5,022 nucleotides of DNA from Desulfobacteraceae bacterium (GTDB lineage: Bacteria > Desulfobacterota > Desulfobacteria > Desulfobacterales > UBA5616), in assembly GCA_030620375.1 (NCBI GenBank), contig JAUXEW010000212.1, positions 1 to 5,022 of the forward strand. The letters run 5' to 3'. Below are positions 1-5,022 of the stretch, in pieces. The position numbers were made by a program, and so were the translations under genes. Below the pieces are notes generated by a model. The model saw only the letters and a list, made by a program, of their open reading frames with translations, was not told the origin of the DNA and searched no databases. Each line of letters begins with the position of its first letter. The stretch's first letter is position 1.

Positions 1-984
1 GTTTACGGTATGCTCAACGTCGGGAGGCATTACGCGACGGCCTATCATCCCTGGGCAAAGCCAATCGAACGGGCCTTTAGAAACGTAGTGCAGAGTTTTT
101 CTCGTCAACTTCCGGGATGGTGCGGATCAGGGCATGAACAGCGGCCTGAAAAGCTCAACTTCGAAATCAAACGCGGCACGCTTCTGACCATCGATGAATT
201 ATGCGAATCCTTTTATAATTGGGTTACGAACAAATATCACAAAACCCCTCATCGCGGTCACGGAATGGCCAATATGACCCCGGACCAGGTCTTTACTTCA
301 CTTCTGCCAAGTCCCCAGTCAGTGGAACCCAAACTCCTTGATTTTGCATTGATGAAAAAAGAACGGGTTAAAATTTATAACTGGGGCTTTACTCTGAACG
401 GCAGGGAATTTGAACTGGATCTTCCTGTAAATCTTCACGGCGGTTATATCGCTAATAAATTAATCGGAGGGTTCAGCCAGGTTTTATTTAATTACGATTA
501 TAAAACCGTTCGCGTTTATCAAGAAGGGAAATATATTTGTGACGCAAAACCGCTGAACCGAGCCTCTTTTATAACCCCTGATGATCCGGCAATGGTAAAC
601 AAACTTAAACTCCAAGCATATCAAAGACAGGTATCAACGGGCATCATAAATGAAATTCACACCATAGCCACCGCCACGATCCCTGCCGACCCCCTTTTAA
701 GAATTACACATGGCGATGAGAAAGAGTCCTTGCCTGATTCGATCGGAGACCCTTATCCATCCGGATACGGCGATGAAGAAGATTGCATTATCCCGATAAA
801 CGAGGATGAACGATATAAACTTATCCTCGGAAAACTTGCCAAAGAAAAGGATCTGAACAAGGAAGATCAGGAGTTTAAAGCCGAATACGAGACCACTAAA
901 GATTATAAGGACCGCCAAAAACTTTATGATAGCCAGTTTGAATTCTTAAAATACGAATACCAGAAAAAAGGAGCCTGTGTATGA
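1..984 (+). CDS. Mu-type DDE transposase (MuA-like), 3' part only
   Basis: C-terminal 327 residues of a MuA-family transposase, the DDE recombinase that cuts phage ends and joins them to target DNA. The frame is open from base 1, so the Met at base 10 is internal and the true start lies upstream. The segment AKPIERAF carries the presumed catalytic glutamate (residue 23 of the fragment, bases 67-69), equivalent to MuA E392; the two catalytic aspartates are outside the window. The end of the integrase core follows, including the HKTPHRGHG and MTPDQVF stretches typical of the family. Residues about 115-188 look like the Mu-transposase C-terminal beta-barrel. Residues about 261-323 form a charged helical tail, where MuA contacts MuB and ClpX. 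About 304 residues follow the glutamate against 271 in MuA, so the C-terminus appears complete. The stop overlaps the next start (ATGA), implying coupled translation. Confidence 0.93.
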   Translation, partial: VYGMLNVGRHYATAYHPWAKPIERAFRNVVQSFSRQLPGWCGSGHEQRPEKLNFEIKRGTLLTIDELCESFYNWVTNKYHKTPHRGHGMANMTPDQVFTSLLPSPQSVEPKLLDFALMKKERVKIYNWGFTLNGREFELDLPVNLHGGYIANKLIGGFSQVLFNYDYKTVRVYQEGKYICDAKPLNRASFITPDDPAMVNKLKLQAYQRQVSTGIINEIHTIATATIPADPLLRITHGDEKESLPDSIGDPYPSGYGDEEDCIIPINEDERYKLILGKLAKEKDLNKEDQEFKAEYETTKDYKDRQKLYDSQFEFLKYEYQKKGACV

Positions 985-1754
985 ACAAGTCTTTTATCCG
1001 GACAGACAATTATTATCGAATGGAAAAGGCTGTCGAATCCTTGATAAATCGTGATCCGAGCCTTCCGGGTTTGGGGTTGATTATCGGGAAACCGGGATAT
1101 GGTAAAAGTTCGAATGTTGAGCATTACTACAGTGTCGCGGACATTTTTTATATTGTCACTGAAAGCCTCTGGGGGCCCAGGCGGATTCTTGAAGAAGCCT
1201 GCGATGTGTTGAACCTGGGTGATTCCGAATACCGTCTGGACCGGCTGTCCGACCAGGTATGCGAGGGGCTTAAAAGATGGAGAAAGCCGCTTTTCATCGA
1301 TGAGGCCGACTATCTTCTTAAAAATGGTATCATGCTGGATGTCGTGAGGGATATTCATGAAAAAACCAAAGTGCCCATTATACTGATCGGCATGGAAAAA
1401 TTATATCGGAATCTTCAAAAACACGACCAGTTTTTTTCAAGAATTTTACCGGCCGCTATTGTGGAATTTCAGCCGGTAACGCCACATGAGATAGTACTTA
1501 TTACTTCCGAATGGACCGGCCTTTCAATTGATATGGAGGCCGCACATTCGTTTTGTCAATATGTTGAAGGCGATTATCGATATATTGTCGGGTATCTGCT
1601 TTCATTTGAACAAGCCTGTAAAGCCAACAAAACCGATAAGATAACCATTAAGATGGTTGAATCGGTTGTGAACCGTATGGCCGGAAAAACAAAGAAGCTG
1701 CCGGGTTTAAAGGACACAAAGACGATAACTTTTAAAGGGAAAGACAGGGTATGA
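981..1754 (+). CDS. MuB-like AAA+ ATPase, transposition target selector
   Basis: A 257-residue ATPase of the MuB/TniB type. MuB binds DNA as ATP-dependent filaments, delivers target DNA to MuA and stimulates strand transfer. Walker A is GKPGYGKSS (residues 36-44) and Walker B is LFIDEAD (104-110). The strand ending VPIILIG (131-137) fits sensor 1. R154 in FFSRI is a likely arginine finger. The C-terminal tail (about 235-257) is rich in lysine, consistent with DNA binding. Mu MuB is 312 residues and has an N-terminal helix-turn-helix domain before the ATPase; here Walker A begins at residue 36, so that domain is absent. The start is well set by AAAGGAG at 967-973, seven bases upstream, and it overlaps the transposase stop. 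The gene overlaps the next one by ATGA as well. Family assignment is firm; the loss of the N-terminal domain is read directly from length. Confidence 0.9.
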   Translation: MNKSFIRTDNYYRMEKAVESLINRDPSLPGLGLIIGKPGYGKSSNVEHYYSVADIFYIVTESLWGPRRILEEACDVLNLGDSEYRLDRLSDQVCEGLKRWRKPLFIDEADYLLKNGIMLDVVRDIHEKTKVPIILIGMEKLYRNLQKHDQFFSRILPAAIVEFQPVTPHEIVLITSEWTGLSIDMEAAHSFCQYVEGDYRYIVGYLLSFEQACKANKTDKITIKMVESVVNRMAGKTKKLPGLKDTKTITFKGKDRV

Positions 1755-2407
1755 GGAAAAAGAACAGCACTCAGTCTTTAGTCCGAAATCTTCTCAAGGC
1801 CCATGATGGAGCCCTCAGGAAAAAAAATATTCGGGACATGATCGGGCTTTCCGGAGACAGAGGTTACGGCCGGGTCAATATAGCTGTTTGCAGCCTGGTC
1901 AAGGCCGGTGAAATAGTAAAAACCGGATATGGAAGGTATCGATGGAATCAAGATGTACCGGAATCAAAATACTGTAAAAAGCAGACCGTCAGCTGGCGTT
2001 TCATGTGGATTCGAACTAAGAAAAACGATCCATTCACGGCAAGAAAAGTTCATGAAATGACGGGTATCGGTCTCTATACCGTTACCAGGTACATCGCCTT
2101 TTTACTCAGAACGGGCCATGTTGAAAAGGTTGGCACCGAAAAGGCTTTTAAGACGAATGCTCCCCTTTATTTAATTATGCCCGATAAAATGAATGCTGAT
2201 GTGCCTGTCATGCGAAAACGGCGTAAAACACGGGATCTTGATGAAAAAATGGGAGAAGCAAGGTCGCTGGCAGCCTCATTTTTCACAACATCGGACTTAA
2301 AAATTTCAACGATTCAAAGCCTTATCGAGACAACAAAAAAACTTAATCAGATCCTGGATGAATGCCGCCGAATCGCACTTAGTTTGAGAAAAAACGAAGG
2401 AGATTAG
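1751..2407 (+). CDS. Protein with two predicted winged-helix domains
   Basis: A 218-residue basic protein with no family I can name. Two winged-helix-like units are visible. The first is residues about 9-65, with a possible recognition helix near 38-50 and a glycine/tyrosine-rich wing ending GYGRYRW. The second is about 80-142, with FTARKVHEMTG followed by a putative recognition helix (107-120) and a wing that closes with PLYLI. A basic linker (about 155-163) leads to a helical C-terminal part (172-213) that may mediate assembly. The ATG overlaps the MuB stop, with AAAGGGA ten bases upstream, so translation is probably coupled to the ATPase. Position and coupling suggest a role in transposition or early regulation, possibly supplying DNA binding that the short MuB lacks; that is inference. 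It is not recognisably Mu Kil or Gam. Confidence 0.72.
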   Translation: MRKKNSTQSLVRNLLKAHDGALRKKNIRDMIGLSGDRGYGRVNIAVCSLVKAGEIVKTGYGRYRWNQDVPESKYCKKQTVSWRFMWIRTKKNDPFTARKVHEMTGIGLYTVTRYIAFLLRTGHVEKVGTEKAFKTNAPLYLIMPDKMNADVPVMRKRRKTRDLDEKMGEARSLAASFFTTSDLKISTIQSLIETTKKLNQILDECRRIALSLRKNEGD

Positions 2408-2410
2408 CCC

Positions 2411-2857
2411 ATGAGCCAGGCAAAAGAAAGAGTACAGCAAAGCCGAAAATCTGACATGAGAAGAAAAGATCTGGCGATAATCCACATCGCCAAGAAACAA
2501 CTTTGCATGGATGACGGCACTTACCGGAAAATGCTTTTAAATGTTGCCGGGGCCAGCAGCGCGGCGGATCTGGATGGTCTCGGTCGATCAGCGGTTATCG
2601 CTCATTTAAAATCATGTGGATTTAAGCCGGTTCATAAAACCGCTAAGGGATCAGGGATGCACCGGACCCCCCCCAAACATAAAGCAGCATTGCTTTATAA
2701 AATTGAAGCAATATTAGCCGAGTTAAAACTTCCCTGGGGCTATGTTGATGGAATGTCTAAAAAAATGTTTCAAATCGATAAAGCAAGATGGCTGGACACC
2801 AATCAACTTCATAAAGTGATGGTGGCTCTCCTATATCACCAAAAACGAAGGAGGTGA
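2411..2857 (+). CDS. gemA: GemA/gp16-family early regulatory protein
   Basis: A 148-residue protein of the Mu gp16 (GemA, DUF1018) family. In Mu, GemA is an early protein reported to alter host gene expression and DNA supercoiling; its biochemical role is poorly defined. The N-terminal half has the family pattern: an IHIAKKQL helix (24-31), then MDDGTYRKML (33-42), a GASSAADL turn (47-54), and a helix leading to LKSCGFKP. After a lysine-rich linker (about 75-92), the C-terminal half carries WGYVDGMSKKMF and a closing helix around LHKVMVALL, also typical. Length matches the family. The start is set by AAGGAGA at 2397-2403, seven bases upstream, and lies three bases after the preceding stop. 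Its presence is one of the strongest arguments for a Mu-like phage rather than a Tn7-type transposon. Confidence 0.92.
   Translation: MSQAKERVQQSRKSDMRRKDLAIIHIAKKQLCMDDGTYRKMLLNVAGASSAADLDGLGRSAVIAHLKSCGFKPVHKTAKGSGMHRTPPKHKAALLYKIEAILAELKLPWGYVDGMSKKMFQIDKARWLDTNQLHKVMVALLYHQKRRR
2848..2856 (+). promoter_or_regulatory. Near-perfect ribosome binding site inside the gemA 3' end
   Basis: AAGGAGGTG matches the full anti-Shine-Dalgarno sequence and is spaced five bases from the ATG at 2862. It overlaps the gemA stop codon, so ribosomes ending GemA could reload directly. It fixes the start of the next gene. Confidence 0.85.
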
Positions 2858-2861
2858 AACG

Positions 2862-3185
2862 ATGAATATAAATGTTGCGGATTTGTCAACTAAGGCAAAG
2901 AAATTATTTGATTTGCTATCAGTTCAGGAAAGAGAAACCATACAAAAAGACTACCCCTTTAGGCTTGACCGGAATAACGCTATCAGAAAAATTAGATCTC
3001 GTGGTGTTGATCACGCCATTTTATGTGAAATTACAGGTTTAGCCATAGTAACAATAAAACGTATAAACAGCACAGAGCCCAAAGGGAAAAGGCTAAATAT
3101 GGCTCAAGTATATGAAAAGATTAAAGAAATAAAACGAATAATTGTTTCTATAGAACGCGATCTTGAAAAAAATAAAAAAACGTAA
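2862..3185 (+). CDS. Small helix-turn-helix protein in the Mor-like position
   Basis: A 107-residue basic protein, not assigned to a named family. Residues about 37-68 fit a helix-turn-helix: an A40-I41-x2-I44 helix, a turn at R47-G48-V49, then ILCEITGL and a recognition helix ending TIKRI. Residues 80-104 form a lysine/glutamate-rich helix with regular Ile spacing, probably a short coiled coil for dimerisation. In Mu the gene following gemA is mor, the middle-gene activator, which also ends in a helix-turn-helix. The position is therefore suggestive, but the sequence is not clearly Mor-like: in Mor the helix-turn-helix is C-terminal, whereas here a long helix follows it. The gene is AT-rich compared with its neighbours (12 GC in the 60 bases 3121-3180, 19 in 2881-2940). 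Translation starts from a near-perfect ribosome binding site. A DNA-binding role is likely; its target is unknown. Confidence 0.68.
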   Translation: MNINVADLSTKAKKLFDLLSVQERETIQKDYPFRLDRNNAIRKIRSRGVDHAILCEITGLAIVTIKRINSTEPKGKRLNMAQVYEKIKEIKRIIVSIERDLEKNKKT

Positions 3186-3196
3186 AGGGGGCAAAC

Positions 3197-3691
3197 ATGG
3201 AAAAAAAAGTTTTTACGTGTGAATCATGTGACGATTTAATGGGATTTGCCGCTAAGGTGGATGCGTTAGGCACTGCTGTAAACTATCTCTCACATCATGA
3301 TAGCGAATTTTTTGGCGTAAAAGGAGAGGGTCTGGGCGATATAATATCAGATTACGGCAAAGCCATAAACGAGGTGCTGGATGGCCTTTATCATACCATT
3401 GAAAAGGTTTTTCAACATGGGGACACTTCTCTTATTTCGGAATTAAATACTACTAAAAGGAAAATTAATGAAGGCTTTATGGGTCTTCACGGAAATTTGG
3501 GGTTGATAAAAGAAGCCATTGAAAAAGCGGATCAATTTCTCAACGATGATTTACAGCAAATAGTAAGCATAAAGAAGGAGTTTCAAAAAACCGGAGAAGC
3601 TATCTCTAAGCAATTAATGGGAAACCCGGAAGGAAAAGGAGCCTCTGCTACACCTGCAAGCGAAGCAAAGGCTCCCGACACGGATCATTAA
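3197..3691 (+). CDS. Unrecognised helical protein with N-terminal CxxC
   Basis: A 164-residue protein that I cannot assign. It begins with a short strand and C8-E-S-C11, a single CxxC pair too small to make a zinc site alone unless it dimerises. Residues 12-140 are predicted mostly helical, with a G-x-G-L-G-D segment near 43-48 that looks like a break between helices. The last 21 residues or so (from about 143) are rich in Gly, Ala, Ser and Pro and are probably disordered. There is no signal peptide or membrane segment, so it should be cytoplasmic. The start has AGGGGG at 3186-3191 five bases upstream, and it sits 11 bases after the preceding stop, in the same operon. In Mu this region carries small early genes of mostly unknown role. 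Confidence 0.6.
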   Translation: MEKKVFTCESCDDLMGFAAKVDALGTAVNYLSHHDSEFFGVKGEGLGDIISDYGKAINEVLDGLYHTIEKVFQHGDTSLISELNTTKRKINEGFMGLHGNLGLIKEAIEKADQFLNDDLQQIVSIKKEFQKTGEAISKQLMGNPEGKGASATPASEAKAPDTDH

Positions 3692-3757
3692 AAGATCCAA
3701 TATCAAATTTATTTTTACACAATATTAAATAAAAGTCAAACTATAGGAGATTCGAAA
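3692..3757 (+). promoter_or_regulatory. AT-rich leader before the 64-residue gene, possible promoter
   Basis: This is the first gap of more than 12 bases in the early cluster and is strongly AT-rich. TTTACA at 3714-3719 resembles a -35 box, but the best-spaced -10 candidate (AACTAT, 3739-3744) is poor and runs up against the ribosome binding site. TATTAA at 3723-3728 is a better -10 with no good -35. A phage-specific activator could compensate, as Mor does at the Mu middle promoter. A 5-bp stem GGATC/GATCC (3682-3686 with 3694-3698) spans the upstream stop codon, but no T-run follows directly, so it is not a convincing terminator. AGGAGA at 3745-3750 is the ribosome binding site for the ATG at 3758. 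Confidence 0.25.
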
Positions 3758-3952
3758 ATGGAAGAGCATGAAATTATTATCGGAGCCAGGGTTACCCCGG
3801 AAGTTAAGGAAACTGTGGAAGCTATTTTGATTGTCGCCAAAATGATGGGAGTCGATGAGGCCGATTTAATTAAATACGGCCAGTTTGATTTCGGTGATTA
3901 TATGCAGGATGATAGCGATCTGGCTAAAATCAAAAGGCTTTTACCAACCTAA
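3758..3952 (+). CDS. 64-residue ribbon-helix-helix-like protein
   Basis: A small acidic protein. The N-terminus reads as a beta strand (EIIIGARV, residues 5-12), then a helix starting TPEVKETVEAI (13-23), a G-V-D turn (31-33) and a second helix around EADLIKYG (34-41). This order, with the RVTPE boundary between strand and helix, resembles ribbon-helix-helix DNA-binding proteins, although the first helix is longer than usual and the strand has few basic residues. The C-terminal 20 residues are acidic and unlike the fold. The start is supported by AGGAGA seven bases upstream. It lies 18 bases before the next gene, so the two are probably co-transcribed. A repressor or DNA-binding role is possible but unproven; an acidic protein-binding role would fit equally. 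Confidence 0.6.
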   Translation: MEEHEIIIGARVTPEVKETVEAILIVAKMMGVDEADLIKYGQFDFGDYMQDDSDLAKIKRLLPT

Positions 3953-3970
3953 TAGGAAAGGAGCAAAATC

Positions 3971-4705
3971 ATGGGAATAGATGTAGATAAGGTTGCCGCG
4001 GAAGTCATAGGCACTACCGCCGGTGCATCGGTAAAGGCCCAGTTTAAGCTTGATACTGTAAAGTATTCGTGGGTCAAGGACTACATTCGGGAAATGGAGG
4101 CCAGACACAAAATCTTGCAGTGCCAGGACGAAATTAATAAAACCAATAAATTACCGGCCCATAAAGGTGAACTGCGTGAACTGTTTGAGAACAGTATCCG
4201 ATCAATTAACCAAACAAAAAAGAACCAATTAATTGAACATCTCAGGAACGTTCAGGATAAAGGCGACGCTCTGATTAATGAGTATATGATTAATGAGAGA
4301 AAGTATGGGGGGACACTATTTAACCCTACCCTTATTAATCTGAATCCATCGGATATTGATGAAATATTCTCTGAGTTGCAGGAAGGCGTTTCTCAAAAGG
4401 AAAAAGAGAAGACTATAAACAGTCTTCGAAACGAGATCACCGAGATTGAAAAAATGATAGCCGATAAATTGAGCCCGCGCGAAAGATGGTATTACAGAGA
4501 TAACGGTTTGCCGGAGCCTTACCCTGGAGGGTGCAGATGGACGGCTTTTGTCGGTGTGTGGGAAAAGGTTTCTGCAAAGTTCAAAAGTCCCGTTGATATT
4601 GAAGGATGTGCGCTAACCACAAAGGATCAGTTCCGGGCACATTATCTGCTTGGGCTTGAGAATATCCCGAAGCGACCGCCACTGAGAGAACCAATGTTAT
4701 ATTAG
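3971..4705 (+). CDS. Unrecognised 244-residue helical protein
   Basis: I do not recognise this protein. The first 25 residues are small and Gly/Ala-rich (AAEVIGTTAGASVKA) but lack the charge pattern and length of a signal peptide or membrane segment. Residues about 33-112 and 140-167 are predicted helical and highly charged, and the second stretch looks like a short coiled coil. Between them N-P-T-L and N-P-S-D mark loops. The C-terminal 75 residues differ: they are aromatic and proline-rich, with SPRERWYYRDNG (168-179), LPEPYPGGCRW (180-190), GVWEKV, then a final KRPPLREP tail. That part looks like a compact folded domain or an interaction module. The start is set by AAAGGAG at 3957-3963, seven bases upstream. 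The stop lies four bases before a strongly structured element, so the operon may end or be regulated there. Confidence 0.6.
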   Translation: MGIDVDKVAAEVIGTTAGASVKAQFKLDTVKYSWVKDYIREMEARHKILQCQDEINKTNKLPAHKGELRELFENSIRSINQTKKNQLIEHLRNVQDKGDALINEYMINERKYGGTLFNPTLINLNPSDIDEIFSELQEGVSQKEKEKTINSLRNEITEIEKMIADKLSPRERWYYRDNGLPEPYPGGCRWTAFVGVWEKVSAKFKSPVDIEGCALTTKDQFRAHYLLGLENIPKRPPLREPMLY

Positions 4706-4708
4706 TGT

Positions 4709-4802
4709 TGGCGGGGACCTCAAAAAGGGTTACGGGTCCCTGGTGCCTAATTCCCGCCACCGGCTTTCTCGGGTTGGGCCGGACGTTATATGATTAGGCA
4801 CC
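4709..4802 (+). promoter_or_regulatory. Pseudoknot-capable structured element (candidate RNA element)
   Basis: Several helices can be drawn by hand. Helix A pairs TGGCGGGGA (4709-4717) with TTCCCGCCA (4751-4759), nine pairs including one G-U. Helix B pairs GGGACC (4714-4719) with GGTCCC (4735-4740), with a 15-base loop. Helix C pairs GGTGCCTAAT (4742-4751) with ATTAGGCACC (4793-4802), ten perfect pairs. Helix D pairs CCGGC (4760-4764) with GCCGG (4778-4782), nested in C. A and C cross, which defines a pseudoknot. B overlaps the inner part of A, so A must shorten to about five pairs if B forms, or A and B exclude each other as in a switch. The element lies between two genes and ends at or inside the start of the next one, so translational control is plausible. 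The same repeats could work as DNA, for protein binding. I match it to no named RNA family. Confidence 0.5.
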
Positions 4803-5022
4803 TAAACCCGTTGACCATAGTAATGAACGAAATAGAAGAGATCCTAAACAGTGATGAATATTTTTATTGTAATAAGGCTCATTGCCAATTGCGGTTAGAG
4901 GTATGCATTGAAAGGCAAAGAAAAAATAAAAAGCGATCTTCTTTCGGAGACGATCCTTTCCCGATTTGCATCGGATGTCACCAGGGGGAACGTAATCAAC
5001 AAACTCAATTCAAAAAAAGCGA
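4790..5022 (+). CDS. Cysteine-rich, probable zinc-binding small protein, 3' end cut off
   Basis: An open frame runs to the window edge with no stop. Two starts are possible: ATG at 4790, within the structured element, or ATG at 4823, eleven codons later. Neither has a good Shine-Dalgarno sequence, which fits control by the upstream structure or leaves the start unsure. Numbered from 4823, cysteines at 16, 21 and 28 (C-x4-C-x6-C), followed by C49-x2-C52 with H53 beside it, resemble a zinc-binding module in two halves. Between them lies a strongly basic stretch (R31 to R38) that could contact nucleic acid. The codons read as protein throughout and the cysteine spacing is unlikely in random sequence. 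The function is unknown. Small zinc-finger proteins are common in phage early regions, but I cannot name this one. Confidence 0.6.
   Translation, partial: MIRHLNPLTIVMNEIEEILNSDEYFYCNKAHCQLRLEVCIERQRKNKKRSSFGDDPFPICIGCHQGERNQQTQFKKS

Noticed and set aside
1..1754. A Tn7-like or CRISPR-associated transposon, because TnsB/TnsC are related to MuA/MuB.
   Set aside because: GemA downstream points to a Mu-like phage, and no TnsA, TniQ, CRISPR array or Cas gene is visible in the window.
697..2500. Minus-strand open frames of 64-144 codons opposite the transposase, ATPase and winged-helix genes.
   Set aside because: They lie wholly or mostly within well-supported plus-strand genes, lack convincing family features and are best explained as antisense shadows.
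3166..3196. Possible -1 frameshift in the A7-T-A7 tract joining the helix-turn-helix gene to the next gene; the -1 frame is open from after the second A-run into the ATG at 3197.
   Set aside because: The canonical heptamer A AAA AAT (3167-3173) meets TAA in the -1 frame at once (3173-3175), and the second A-run reads A AAA ACG, which is not a good slip site. The next gene has its own ribosome binding site. Transcriptional slippage stays formally possible but is unsupported.
1297..3863. The 12-base word CGATGAGGCCGA occurs in the ATPase gene (Walker B) and again in the 64-residue gene.
   Set aside because: Both copies simply encode an Asp-Glu-Ala-Asp stretch in frame; flanking sequence does not match, so it is coincidence and not a repeat element.
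4714..4745. GGGACC/GGTCCC hairpin as an intrinsic terminator after the 244-residue gene.
   Set aside because: The loop is 15 bases and no T-run follows the stem; the next bases are TGGTGCC.
4745..4799. GCCTAAT and ATTAGGC with an inner stem resemble an integron attC site (GCCTAAC and GTTAGGC).
   Set aside because: The cleaved core needs GTT on the right and AAC on the left; here they are ATT and AAT. There is no integrase or cassette-like layout, and the phage context argues against it.
4811..4816. TTGACC as a -35 box for the last gene.
   Set aside because: No acceptable -10 hexamer at 16-18 bases downstream. The good -10-like TATGAT (4789-4794) has no matching -35 upstream at the right distance.

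Overview
The window is the early region of a Mu-like transposable phage (a prophage or its relic). It starts inside the DDE transposase (MuA type), then runs through a MuB-type ATPase and a GemA/gp16-family protein, all on the + strand. Among known elements this order is characteristic of Mu-like phages. The host cannot be named from this sequence. Gram-negative-style Shine-Dalgarno sites, moderate GC and the Mu-like content suggest a proteobacterium or desulfobacterium, but that is inference.

Layout. Bases 1-984 hold the 3' part of the transposase gene, from just before its catalytic glutamate to the stop. Bases 981-1754 hold a short MuB-like AAA+ ATPase, and 1751-2407 a protein with two predicted winged-helix domains. 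These three genes are joined by two ATGA overlaps and look translationally coupled. GemA follows at 2411-2857. Next is a small AT-rich helix-turn-helix gene at 2862-3185, roughly where Mu carries Mor, then an unrecognised helical protein at 3197-3691. The first real gap (3692-3757) comes before a 64-residue ribbon-helix-helix-like protein (3758-3952) and an unrecognised 244-residue helical protein (3971-4705).

At 4709-4802 lies a compact set of strong inverted repeats. A 9-bp helix crosses a perfect 10-bp helix, so the transcript could form a pseudoknot or switch between two folds. It directly precedes, or overlaps the start of, a cysteine-rich probable zinc-binding small protein that runs off the window end. 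This is the least explained part of the window.

Working together: MuA-type transposase does the strand transfer, and MuB-type ATPase picks target DNA and activates it. The overlapping winged-helix protein is placed to act with them; because this MuB lacks the usual N-terminal DNA-binding domain, it may supply that function, which is a hypothesis. GemA and the small DNA-binding proteins are probably early regulators or host-modulating factors. The tight spacing from 1 to about 3691 fits one operon.
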